This document shows, one piece after another, positions 16,845 through 24,487 of a DNA stretch of 64,000 nucleotides. The DNA comes from Listeria grayi DSM 20601. Its GTDB lineage: Bacteria; Bacillota; Bacilli; Lactobacillales; Listeriaceae. Within the stretch, counting starts at the first letter, position 1; each line of letters starts with the position of its first letter. The stretch spans positions 310,001-374,000 of the forward strand of contig NZ_GL538352.1 of NCBI RefSeq assembly GCF_000148995.1, written 5' to 3'. The notes beneath the pieces were generated by a model. That model ran no database searches. It saw nothing but the letters and a program-made list of their open reading frames with translations, and had not been told where the DNA came from. The translations under genes and the position numbers were made by a program.

Positions 16845-17660
16845 TTACCGCCATAAAAAGTTACCTATGTAGTTATCAACGATAGGTAATTCATGCAGCG
16901 CAGAATGATTTGCATCTTTGCTTTTTAGGATGTGTAGCGTTAATTGTTGTTTGGTAAAGATCTTCTTTCCGTAACGAACACTGGCTGCGCTGACCTCACC
17001 GTCACTTTTGCTGCCGTCCAGAATGTCGCCGCCGATAATCAAGATCTGCGTTTTTTTCGGGAGGACTTGACTGATACGCTTGGCAAATCGGCCGTGTAGG
17101 TAAGAAGCGTGGTCGATTACAACTTCTTCAGAGCCGTTGAGGTATTCTTCTGGATAAAACGGAACGCCTAAAAAGACGATTTTATCTGCCATTGGATAAA
17201 CGGGATTGTCGCCTTCCGTTGCGAGATAAGAGATCCATGTCCCGCCACCCATTGAATGACCGACTGCATAAAATTTTTTGATCGCGTAATGTTTTTTTAA
17301 ATAGCGCATGGCTTTTTTTGTCCACGCCGATTGCTGTGCGATGGAAGCACGATTATCATCGAAAACGATATTTATTAAGGGATTTTTAGCATCAGTAGGA
17401 TAGCTTCCTTGCGTATGGAGCTTGCCAGATGTATCGACTCGAATATGAAGTGACTCGGTGCCCCAGTGGTATTTCTCGGAAAAACGTCTGATCATGCCAT
17501 GAAAAGAACGATCATTACCGGCATAGCCATGGATAAACACAGTGGGAATATGACGATTAGTTACTTTGAGCGGGGCAGGCTGCATTTTTATGAGGATAAA
17601 AACAGAAGCACCCACTAAGAGTAGCGGTATTAAAATAGTAAAGCTGAACCGCTTTAGCAT
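16845..17660 (-). CDS. DUF915 alpha/beta hydrolase (paralogue 2)
   Basis: 271 residues. N-terminal membrane anchor (6-24), no long linker, hydrolase domain with HGYAGN, GHSMGGG and DGSKSDGEVS plus a C-terminal histidine in DANHSALHE. It is co-transcribed with the downstream paralogue (14-base gap). The two share the same block order (FIHGY, KNPLI, W-x-K-A-M, GHSMGG, SDG-VS, H-S-LH), so they arose by tandem duplication. Substrate unknown. Confidence 0.85.
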   Translation of the reverse strand: MLKRFSFTILIPLLLVGASVFILIKMQPAPLKVTNRHIPTVFIHGYAGNDRSFHGMIRRFSEKYHWGTESLHIRVDTSGKLHTQGSYPTDAKNPLINIVFDDNRASIAQQSAWTKKAMRYLKKHYAIKKFYAVGHSMGGGTWISYLATEGDNPVYPMADKIVFLGVPFYPEEYLNGSEEVVIDHASYLHGRFAKRISQVLPKKTQILIIGGDILDGSKSDGEVSAASVRYGKKIFTKQQLTLHILKSKDANHSALHELPIVDNYIGNFLWR

Positions 17661-17798
17661 GCCGATCTTCCTTTCTTTGTGAAAATGTTACTTCTATACT
17701 ATAACTTTTTTTCTGGAAAAACGCACGGAGCAAGCAACTTAAAATAGTAGAAAAGTTAATTTAATTATGTAATAATAAGCGGGAGAGGGGGATTTCAC

Positions 17799-18254
17799 AT
17801 GATAAAACGAACTGGTGAAGTAACACTAGCAACTATTGGTCTGATTCTTGGGGCGATTTTACAAGGATTATTCTCTTTGGTAAGCAGCTGGGTAGGAAAT
17901 ATCACACAAAGTAATGCGGAAAGTTCGGATTTCGCAGCGCGGTATGAATCAGCGTTACGTGATGCTAATGTTTCGCCAAGCGACGCGCCAGATGTACATA
18001 CGGTTATTACCGGCCTGCATACGTTTGGAACTTGGTCATTGATCATTTTGATAGTCACAGTTATCATTTCCGTCTTGGGTATTTATTTTATCATTGGCAA
18101 TAAAAAGCCTGTACTTGCAGGGATCTTATTTTTGGTAGCAGCGATCGTTGTTTTATTAGCTACTCTGTTCGTAGGATTTATTCCGGCAATTTTATTATTT
18201 ATCGCCGCGCTAATGAGTTTTATCCGCAAACCAAGACCATTCGCTACATTATAG
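17799..18254 (+). CDS. DUF4064-like membrane protein
   Basis: 151 residues, N-terminal IKRTGEVTLATIGLILGAI typical of DUF4064, first helix (about 8-30), an extracytoplasmic stretch of about 45 residues, then three more helices (about 70-92, 98-120, 120-143). Function unknown. SD GAGAGGGGG. Corresponds to lmo0952 by position. Confidence 0.75.
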   Translation: MIKRTGEVTLATIGLILGAILQGLFSLVSSWVGNITQSNAESSDFAARYESALRDANVSPSDAPDVHTVITGLHTFGTWSLIILIVTVIISVLGIYFIIGNKKPVLAGILFLVAAIVVLLATLFVGFIPAILLFIAALMSFIRKPRPFATL

Positions 18255-18298
18255 CTGTTTTTAAAATCCCTTGCTGCTCGTGTAGCGGGGGCTTTTTT

Positions 18299-18323
18299 GT
18301 TTGTAAATGAGGAAAGAGGGAAA
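18299..18323 (+). promoter_or_regulatory. SigmaB-type promoter of the 76-residue protein gene
   Basis: GTTTGT (18299-18304), 13-bp spacer, GGGAAA (18318-18323), about 27 bp before the start codon. The lmo0953 position is, from memory, within the SigmaB regulon, which agrees. Confidence 0.55.
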
Positions 18324-18349
18324 CGAAAGATAGATAAGGAGGAATCGCT

Positions 18350-18580
18350 ATGAAAAAAGGATTTTGGATAGCGGGTTCTGTGATCGGACTAGTACTGCCC
18401 TTGTACCTTCTCAAGAAAAAAGACTTCGCAAACCGTGCCGCATTTGATGTTAGTTCCATTAGGAATCGTGCGGTAGAAGGATTGTTGACAGAGGAAGCGA
18501 CGATGGAAGAAGCTGACATGGTGTCAGAAGGTGCGCTCACGACCGTTCGCTATGAAAATGAACGTCAAGAATTGGAATAG
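18350..18580 (+). CDS. Small membrane-anchored protein (lmo0953-like)
   Basis: 76 residues: one N-terminal hydrophobic helix (about 4-21) followed by a basic patch (KKKDF) and an acidic tail with TEEATMEEADMVSEGA. SD AAGGAGG seven bases before ATG. It has its own SigmaB-like promoter and terminator, hence probably a monocistronic stress gene. No known domain. Confidence 0.72.
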   Translation: MKKGFWIAGSVIGLVLPLYLLKKKDFANRAAFDVSSIRNRAVEGLLTEEATMEEADMVSEGALTTVRYENERQELE

Positions 18581-18590
18581 GTTACCATCA

Positions 18591-18622
18591 AAGCGACCCT
18601 GCCTCTTAGGATCGCTTTTTTT
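18591..18622 (+). terminator. Terminator before liaIH
   Basis: AAGCGACCCT (18591-18600) pairs, with one mismatch, with AGGATCGCTT (18608-18617), then a T run. Confidence 0.7.
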
Positions 18623-18690
18623 ACAAGTAAAAGTTAAAATTAAGTCGCAAGTTGTATATAAATTTACACCCTTAGCTACTTTCCTATTAC

Positions 18691-18719
18691 TTGGTCAAAA
18701 GGTAAGATAGAGATACAAT
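18691..18719 (+). promoter_or_regulatory. Promoter of the liaIH-like operon
   Basis: TTGGTC (18691-18696), 17-bp spacer, TACAAT (18714-18719). In other Firmicutes this operon is switched on by LiaR under cell-envelope stress; I cannot place the LiaR box with confidence. Confidence 0.6.
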
Positions 18720-18759
18720 AAAGAAAACACTTAGTATTGTGGAAAAGAGGAGGATCAAG

Positions 18760-19074
18760 ATGCCATTAATCATTATTGGGATATTAGCGATTTTTCTTAT
18801 CTCCCTGATTTTTATGTTCTTGTGGCCCGTTATTATCGCGACACTTGGCGCTTTACTCGCTTATTTTTCTTTCCGTTATTTAAGAAAAGCACGCGGCTGG
18901 GGAGAAAAGATTCTATATGGTATTTTAGCTGTTATCGGAGTACTTCTGATCTTGGCACATTTAAAAGGCATTTTAGCCGTAGCGGTCATTGCCGCGATTA
19001 TTTATTTCTTTACAAAACGAAAACGCCCTCGCAAAAAAGACGACAGCACATTCGATTACCCATATGACAAATAA
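18760..19074 (+). CDS. liaI: LiaI-like membrane protein
   Basis: 104 residues with two hydrophobic segments (about 3-40, probably a hairpin, and 55-83) and a basic tail (TKRKRPRKKDD). The ATG at 18760 has GAGGAGGA upstream; the earlier GTG at 18739 lacks one. Sits 16 bases before the PspA-family gene, as liaI precedes liaH. LiaI anchors LiaH at the membrane during envelope stress. In L. monocytogenes lmo0954-lmo0955 are named LiaIH. The assignment rests on context more than on sequence. Confidence 0.65.
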   Translation: MPLIIIGILAIFLISLIFMFLWPVIIATLGALLAYFSFRYLRKARGWGEKILYGILAVIGVLLILAHLKGILAVAVIAAIIYFFTKRKRPRKKDDSTFDYPYDK

Positions 19075-19090
19075 ATTGGAGGAAAATAAA

Positions 19091-19906
19091 ATGGCAAACT
19101 TATTTGACAAATTAAAAGAATTGAACCAATCGTTAAACAATAAATTAGACGAACGCACAGAAAAGAAACGCAGCTCGGTTGCTTACTATATGGATCAGAC
19201 TAAAAGTGAAATAAAAGAGATCGAAAAAATGGTAGAAAAACAACGCGAGTTGAAGTCGCTTTTCTATAAAGAATACCAAGAAATGGAAACATACTTGGAG
19301 AAGAGACGCTATCAGAAAAAATTGGCAGAAGAAGCAGAAGAAACCAAACTTGCTGAATTTGTACAAAATGAGATCGATCAATACGAAGTGCAGCTAGCAG
19401 AAACAAAAGAGCATTATCAAAGTGCAAGTTCACAACTAGAAGAACTGGAAACACGAATGCAAGAAATGCGTTTGAAATGGAAAAACTTGAAAACGAAACA
19501 TTTGGCTGAAATCGCCGAAAAAAATGCAGAAGCCACTTCTAAAAAAATGGATAAAGTGATCCATGATATGAGCTGGGGAACCGTGACGGACTATCACGAA
19601 GCACAAAAACAGCGCGACCTGGAAGAAACTGCCCGCAAACGTGAAACGATCACAAAAGAACTTTCCCAGTCCTTCGATGATTTGATGGACGAACTTAATC
19701 GTAAGTCCCAAAAAAGCAAAGTAGTCATCAAAGATAAAGCGAGTCAATTCCATGATATGATCGATGACATGATCGAACAAGAAAAAATCAATTTCCGCAA
19801 ATCCAAAGATCCATCAATGGAAGAAAAATTGAGCGATCTTGAAAAACGTGCGAAAGAGAAGCCTTCTGATACAGAAGAGCAAGATGAAGATACACAAGAA
19901 AAATAA
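19091..19906 (+). CDS. liaH: LiaH-like PspA/IM30 family coiled-coil protein
   Basis: 271 residues, almost entirely charged coiled coil (residues 40-240), with the amphipathic N-terminal helix (LFDKLKELNQSLNNKL) that in PspA/LiaH binds membranes, and an acidic tail (DTEEQDEDTQEK). Such proteins oligomerise and shield the membrane during antibiotic stress. SD TTGGAGG ten bases before ATG. It is longer than PspA (about 222) and LiaH (225), mainly by an extended middle coil and tail. Confidence 0.72.
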   Translation: MANLFDKLKELNQSLNNKLDERTEKKRSSVAYYMDQTKSEIKEIEKMVEKQRELKSLFYKEYQEMETYLEKRRYQKKLAEEAEETKLAEFVQNEIDQYEVQLAETKEHYQSASSQLEELETRMQEMRLKWKNLKTKHLAEIAEKNAEATSKKMDKVIHDMSWGTVTDYHEAQKQRDLEETARKRETITKELSQSFDDLMDELNRKSQKSKVVIKDKASQFHDMIDDMIEQEKINFRKSKDPSMEEKLSDLEKRAKEKPSDTEEQDEDTQEK

Positions 19907-19915
19907 CTAGCTGAG

Positions 19916-19949
19916 GCTGAAACGCAGAAATGTGTTTCAGCTTTTTTTT
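19916..19949 (+). terminator. Terminator after liaH
   Basis: GCTGAAAC (19916-19923) pairs with GTTTCAGC (19934-19941) and a run of eight T follows. Confidence 0.85.
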
Positions 19950-19959
19950 CGCAGATTTC

Positions 19960-20002
19960 TTGCATTTTGGCATAATCGTGCTATAATAATTGGTATAGAC
20001 CA
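19960..20002 (+). promoter_or_regulatory. nagAB promoter with NagR (dre) operator
   Basis: TTGCAT (19960-19965), 16-bp spacer, TATAAT (19982-19987). Overlapping the start region is TGGTATAGACCA (19991-20002), which fits the dre-type palindrome bound by the GlcNAc regulator NagR/YvoA of Bacillus. The nagR gene is third in the operon, giving autoregulation. Confidence 0.8.
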
Positions 20003-20020
20003 GTCGAGGAGGAATTTGGT

Positions 20021-21166
20021 ATGATTACAAAAACAATCATCAATGCAACGATATACACTGGCAAACAAGTTCTAGAAAATGCGTATGTTCGTTTCGATAA
20101 AACTGTCCGCGAAGTAGGCAGCATGCAGGACTTTATCGCCTTAGACAAAGAAGAAGTCGTAGATGCAGAGGGGAAAAAATTAATTCCCGGCTTCATCGAT
20201 GTCCATTCGCATGGCGGTTACGGTTTTGATGCAATGGACGCAGATGCGGATCATTTGAAGAAGCAAGTCCGCAATATGCTGCGTGAAGGAATCACTACCT
20301 ATTTCCCAACCACGATGACACAATCCCATGAAAATATTGAAAATGCGCTTCGGGTCATTGGTGAAGTAGCAGAAGAAGAACCGGTGATTGGTGGGATCCA
20401 TTTAGAAGGACCTTTCGTTTCACCAGTATTCAAAGGTGCACAGCCGGAAGAATTTATCCAAGCACCGGATTTAGAACTATTTAAAAAATGGTTTGACATC
20501 TCAAAAGGCCAAATCAAATTAGTAACTTATGCTCCGGAACATGAAACGTCGGCAGCATTTGAAAACTTGTGCTTAGAGCTGGGTGTTGTACCAAGTGTCG
20601 GGCACTCGAATGATGTTAGAGAGCATTTGAAGACAAGTAAGGCTTCCCATGCCACACATCTTTATAATGCTTGCCACCGTATGACTCACCGTGAACCAGG
20701 AGTTCCCGGACATGTATTGCTAGAAGACGGGATCAACGCAGAATTGATTGTTGACGGCATCCATGTGCATCCTGACATGTGCAAACTCGCTTACCAAATG
20801 AAAGGCCCGGAACACATCAGTATCATTACGGATTCAATGCGGGCGAAAGGAATGCCAGAAGGAAAATCCGAACTAGGCGGCCAAACGGTTATCGTGAAAG
20901 ATAAGCAAGCTCGGTTAGAAGACGGTACCTTAGCAGGAAGCGTGTTGACATATGACGATGCTTTCCGCAATATGATCAAATTCACAAATTGTCCGATCGA
21001 GCATGCTGTATTGATGTCTTCGGTCAACCAAGCAACGGAATTCCATTTAACGACTAAAGGCGGTATCGCAGCTGGTAAGGATGCAGATTTCAATCTTTTA
21101 GACGAAGATCTAAACATCGTTTCCACATACTCCTTTGGACAATTATTTAATAGAGAGGACGTTTAA
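20021..21166 (+). CDS. nagA: N-acetylglucosamine-6-phosphate deacetylase
   Basis: Hydrolyses GlcNAc-6-P to glucosamine-6-P and acetate. 381 residues with the amidohydrolase landmarks: metal-binding VHSHGGYGFD (His62, His64), GIHLEGPF with the catalytic-site Glu, VGHSND and SHATHLYNAC histidines, and catalytic Asp in ITDSMRAKG. SD GAGGAGG eight to nine bases before the ATG. First gene of nagA-nagB-nagR, so the pathway ends at fructose-6-P. Confidence 0.95.
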   Translation: MITKTIINATIYTGKQVLENAYVRFDKTVREVGSMQDFIALDKEEVVDAEGKKLIPGFIDVHSHGGYGFDAMDADADHLKKQVRNMLREGITTYFPTTMTQSHENIENALRVIGEVAEEEPVIGGIHLEGPFVSPVFKGAQPEEFIQAPDLELFKKWFDISKGQIKLVTYAPEHETSAAFENLCLELGVVPSVGHSNDVREHLKTSKASHATHLYNACHRMTHREPGVPGHVLLEDGINAELIVDGIHVHPDMCKLAYQMKGPEHISIITDSMRAKGMPEGKSELGGQTVIVKDKQARLEDGTLAGSVLTYDDAFRNMIKFTNCPIEHAVLMSSVNQATEFHLTTKGGIAAGKDADFNLLDEDLNIVSTYSFGQLFNREDV

Positions 21167-21167
21167 T

Positions 21168-21872
21168 ATGCAAATCATCAAAACACAAAATAAATTAGCA
21201 GGTTCCCAAAAAGGCCTAGAAATCATCGAGGAAGCTATCCGCGCTGGGAAAGTAAATACACTTGGTCTAGCAACAGGAAGCACGCCAGAACTTTTTTATC
21301 AAGAATTAGTAAAAAGCGATGTCGATACATCGAATATCACGACAACAAATTTAGACGAATATGTTGGTCTTGCAGCAGATGACGTAAACAGTTATCATTA
21401 CTATATGAATGACCTGTTATTCTCGAAAAAAGCGTTTAAAGAAAGCTTCTTGCCAGATGGAACAGCAGAAGATCCAGAAGCAGAATGTGTTCGCTATGAA
21501 CGTGTACTCGCAGAACATCCTATCGATATCCAGATCCTTGGTATTGGTACAAATGGTCACATCGGATTCAATGAACCAGGAACTTCATTTGATTCATTGA
21601 CACATAAAGTGGAGTTGACCGTTTCAACTCGAGAAGCAAACAAAGTACACTTTGAGAAAGAAGAAGACGTACCTACTCATGCTTATTCCATGGGAATCAA
21701 ATCTATTATGAATGCGAAAAAAATAATTTTGTTTGCTTTTGGAACAAGTAAAGCAGAAGCAATCAAAAATGCTGTAAACGGACCAGTAGATGAAAATTGC
21801 CCAGGTTCTGTTTTGCAAAATCATCCAGATGTAACGATCATAGTAGATGAAGAAGCGGGTGCTCTTCTTTAA
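21168..21872 (+). CDS. nagB: Glucosamine-6-phosphate deaminase
   Basis: Converts glucosamine-6-P to fructose-6-P and ammonia. 234 residues, the short form without an allosteric C-terminal extension. Motifs: GLATGSTPE phosphate loop (about 35-43), TTNLDEYVGL with catalytic Asp, and GIGTNGHIGFNEPG. The ATG at 21168 follows the nagA stop by one base with GAGAGGACG as SD; a longer frame begins inside nagA. Confidence 0.95.
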   Translation: MQIIKTQNKLAGSQKGLEIIEEAIRAGKVNTLGLATGSTPELFYQELVKSDVDTSNITTTNLDEYVGLAADDVNSYHYYMNDLLFSKKAFKESFLPDGTAEDPEAECVRYERVLAEHPIDIQILGIGTNGHIGFNEPGTSFDSLTHKVELTVSTREANKVHFEKEEDVPTHAYSMGIKSIMNAKKIILFAFGTSKAEAIKNAVNGPVDENCPGSVLQNHPDVTIIVDEEAGALL

Positions 21873-21887
21873 AAAGAGGGCGAGAAA

Positions 21888-22607
21888 ATGATCGACAAAC
21901 AGTCAGGAATACCAATTTATATTCAAATTCAAAATGATATTAAACAGAAGATCGAAGAAGGTTATTGGCAAGTCGGCACTGCAATACCGGCCGAACGTCA
22001 GCTTGCGGAAATGTTTAATGTCAGCCGAATGACAGTAAGACAAGCTATTCAAGGATTAGTAGACGATGGCGTCTTACAACGCAGAGTCGGTGCGGGGACC
22101 TTTATTTCGGAACGTAAACTGACGGAACGTTTAGAGGCGGTCACTAGTTTTACCAACCTCATGATCCAAGAAGGAAAAACACCTTCGACTCGAGTAGTGG
22201 CATTTGGTATCAAACCTGCTAGTTTACAAGAAACAGAAGCGCTACAGCTGCCCCCGAACAGCAACGTCATGAAGGTGGAACGTGTCCGTTACGGTGATAA
22301 AGTTCCAATTCTGTATGAAACAGTAGCTATCCCAGAAATCGTAGCAGAGCAGCTTACGCGTGAAGATATCATGAACTCGCTTTATGAAGCGATCGTGACA
22401 AAACTCGGCCAATCGATCGGCGAGGCAGAACAAGTAATGGAAGCTGCGCTGATCTCCGAAAAAATCGCGCCATATCTGGAAGTGAAAATCGGAACGCCGG
22501 TGATGAAACTTCGGCAAATCACAAAGCTTTCCGATGGCCGGCCGTTCGAATTTACGCGCTCTCAATATGTCGGCAGTCGGTTCCAATTCGTAGCGAAAAT
22601 CAATTAA
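21888..22607 (+). CDS. nagR: GntR/HutC-family regulator of GlcNAc use (NagR/YvoA type)
   Basis: 239 residues: N-terminal winged helix (about 5-72, with AEMFNVSRMTVRQAIQGLVDDGVL) and C-terminal UTRA effector domain (about 90-235) that binds GlcN-6-P or GlcNAc-6-P in this subfamily. It closes the nagAB operon (15 bases after nagB) and is the likely binder of the palindrome at 19991-20002. SD AGAGGGCGAG. Confidence 0.9.
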   Translation: MIDKQSGIPIYIQIQNDIKQKIEEGYWQVGTAIPAERQLAEMFNVSRMTVRQAIQGLVDDGVLQRRVGAGTFISERKLTERLEAVTSFTNLMIQEGKTPSTRVVAFGIKPASLQETEALQLPPNSNVMKVERVRYGDKVPILYETVAIPEIVAEQLTREDIMNSLYEAIVTKLGQSIGEAEQVMEAALISEKIAPYLEVKIGTPVMKLRQITKLSDGRPFEFTRSQYVGSRFQFVAKIN

Positions 22608-22641
22608 AACAGCAGACTCACGATGAGTCTGCTGTTTTTTG
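22606..22641 (+). terminator. Terminator after nagR
   Basis: AAAACAGCAGACTCA (22606-22620) pairs with TGAGTCTGCTGTTTT (22624-22638), T run follows. Confidence 0.9.
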
Positions 22642-22707
22642 TTTAGCAAGCCAGATAGTTTGGTACTTATCAGTAAGCGATAATATTAAAATCAAGGAGG
22701 AAAGCGA

Positions 22708-23652
22708 ATGGCTCGATTAAAAATCTGCATGTACATATTATTAGCAAGTCTGGCTGTATCTACTCAAGAGATCGTTTTGAAATTAGCCGGCAACAGATTC
22801 GATCCTTTTTATTTCACGTTTCTGCGATTTTTGATCGCGGCTGTGATCATTTTGTTTTTTGCGGCAATGCTGACAAAACGTTTGCTTCAACACCTTGATC
22901 GAACTGCTTTCTCTTTGTTGACGCTAAATGGTTTCTTGTTCGTTGTTATCGGCATGGTCTTGTTCCAATTGGCGGTAGACGATACGAAAGCAGGAGTCGT
23001 AGCTGTTTTATTTAGCTGCAATCCAATATTTACATTAGTGTTGACATTTTTTGTGTTTAAAGAAAAACTGTCTATTTTCAGTATCATTTCGATCTTGATC
23101 AGTTTGGCTGGGATGTTGCTTGTCGTAGACCCGACTAATTTGACGAAACCGGTGGGGATCAGTTTGGCGTTGGGATCTGCGATGTTGTTTTCTATTTATA
23201 GTATTTTTTCTAGGAAAATCAGTTTGCGGACAGGAATGGATACATTGGAAGTAACGGGCTTTACGTTTTTATTTGGCAGTTTGGAACTTTATTTGCTAAT
23301 GGTTTGTAGCAAAATCCCACTTGTACAGCATTTTTTGACAAGCCATGAGGGATTTCAAGTATTTGCGGAGATTCCACTTTTTGTTCCGCTCCACTGGAAT
23401 GATCTTCCGCTAGTGCTTATTTCGGGGATTTTTAATACTGCACTCGGCTTTGTCCTTTATTTCTTTATTATGAAGGAGACAAGTACAACACTCGCAGCAA
23501 CACAATTCTTTGTCAAACCGGCTTTGGCGCCATTACTTAGTTTCTTGTTTTTAGGGGAACCATTGAAAGTGATGCTGATATTGGGTGTTGGTGTGATTTT
23601 GATCGGTTCTGCTTTCACGATCTATGGGGATCATCTTTATCGGAAACGATAA
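22708..23652 (+). CDS. EamA-family (DMT) transporter
   Basis: 314 residues with ten predicted helices arranged as two EamA repeats (about 5-140 and 155-310); the second repeat has GFVLYFFIMKETSTTLAATQFFVKPALAPLLSFLFLGE-type features. Probable metabolite exporter or importer; substrate not inferable. SD AAGGAGG nine bases before the ATG. Transcribed alone or with the following VOC gene (50-base gap). Confidence 0.85.
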   Translation: MARLKICMYILLASLAVSTQEIVLKLAGNRFDPFYFTFLRFLIAAVIILFFAAMLTKRLLQHLDRTAFSLLTLNGFLFVVIGMVLFQLAVDDTKAGVVAVLFSCNPIFTLVLTFFVFKEKLSIFSIISILISLAGMLLVVDPTNLTKPVGISLALGSAMLFSIYSIFSRKISLRTGMDTLEVTGFTFLFGSLELYLLMVCSKIPLVQHFLTSHEGFQVFAEIPLFVPLHWNDLPLVLISGIFNTALGFVLYFFIMKETSTTLAATQFFVKPALAPLLSFLFLGEPLKVMLILGVGVILIGSAFTIYGDHLYRKR

Positions 23653-23702
23653 GTGCTAGTATGTTATAGTAGAGACAAATCAAAATGAAAGAGGGGCTAG
23701 GG

Positions 23703-24122
23703 ATGCGAGGTACGATTCATCATATTGAATTTTATGTAAAGGACTTGGCAGTGAGTCGGGCATTTTATCAAAGCTTACTGGGAAAGCTTAGCTATCAGCT
23801 TTATCAAGAATGGGAGCAAGGATTTAGTTTCAAGCTTGGCGATACATATCTCGTTTTTGTCCAGGTGGAAGAGCCGTATCAAAAGAATGGCTACCATCGC
23901 AAAAATATTGGTCTGAATCATTTGGCTTTTTCGGTGGATAGTTATAGAGAGGTGGATGAACTGCGGGAATATCTGCTCAAGCACTCGGTTCCCTTGCTGT
24001 ATGACGAAAAATATCCATTTGCCGGGGGAGAGCAACACTATGCAGTGTTTTTTGAAGACCCGGATCGGATGAAATTGGAAGTAGCTGTGCGGAATACGGA
24101 GTTGCTGGAAGGAGAGAGCTAG
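23703..24122 (+). CDS. VOC-family (glyoxalase-fold) protein
   Basis: 139 residues, a pair of beta-alpha-beta-beta-beta modules: HHIEFYVKDLAVSRAFYQSLLG (about 5-26) and IGLNHLAFSV... with a final EDPDRMKLEV. Putative metal ligands are His6 or His7, His near residue 70, and Glu near the end. Could be a dioxygenase, glyoxalase or resistance protein. ATG at 23703 chosen because GAGGGG lies before it; the ATG at 23685 has no SD. The stop abuts the next start, so the two are translationally linked. Confidence 0.82.
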   Translation: MRGTIHHIEFYVKDLAVSRAFYQSLLGKLSYQLYQEWEQGFSFKLGDTYLVFVQVEEPYQKNGYHRKNIGLNHLAFSVDSYREVDELREYLLKHSVPLLYDEKYPFAGGEQHYAVFFEDPDRMKLEVAVRNTELLEGES

Positions 24123-24452
24123 ATGCGCGAGATAATTTGTTATTGCTTGCAGGATGACCCGGAGAGTGAGGAGCTTGAGATTTTTCGTGAAACAAAAAAA
24201 GCCATCGAGACAGAGGCGTTCAAAAGAATAATGGAGAAAACGCCAGAAATGCAGTTATACATAAAAACAGATTCCCCCGAAGCGTTTAGGAAGAATAGAT
24301 TGGTGGCGCAAAAGCTGGTGGATGAAGGAGAAGCAGCTTTTCCTTTAGTCTTTTTGGATGGAGCCATTTACCGAAGCGGTAAATTTATAGAAATGAAAGA
24401 ACTGGCAGCCCTTTTAAATATTGGGATCTCCATTCAGCGTGAAGAAGAATAA
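24123..24452 (+). CDS. Thioredoxin-fold protein resembling ArsD
   Basis: 109 residues. The C-terminal half (FPLVFLDGAIYRSGKFIEMKELAALLNI) resembles the end of ArsD-like and thioredoxin-like proteins, where P-L-V/T-F-x-D-G precedes a KxG...EELA helix. The arsenic-binding cysteine pairs of ArsD are missing; only Cys6 and Cys8 are present. ATG follows directly on the VOC gene stop codon. No ars genes nearby, so I do not assign metalloid function. Confidence 0.5.
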   Translation: MREIICYCLQDDPESEELEIFRETKKAIETEAFKRIMEKTPEMQLYIKTDSPEAFRKNRLVAQKLVDEGEAAFPLVFLDGAIYRSGKFIEMKELAALLNIGISIQREEE

Positions 24453-24454
24453 AT

Positions 24455-24487
24455 AAAAAGGCGAACCGTTATGGTCCGCCTTTTTTG
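24455..24487. terminator. Bidirectional terminator before the LCP gene
   Basis: AAAAAGGCGAACC pairs with GGTCCGCCTTTTT (with a mismatch), between two convergent genes. Confidence 0.75.

Noticed and set aside
24123-24452. Arsenic resistance gene arsD
   Set aside because: The metalloid-binding cysteine pairs are absent and there is no arsA, arsB or arsR nearby.
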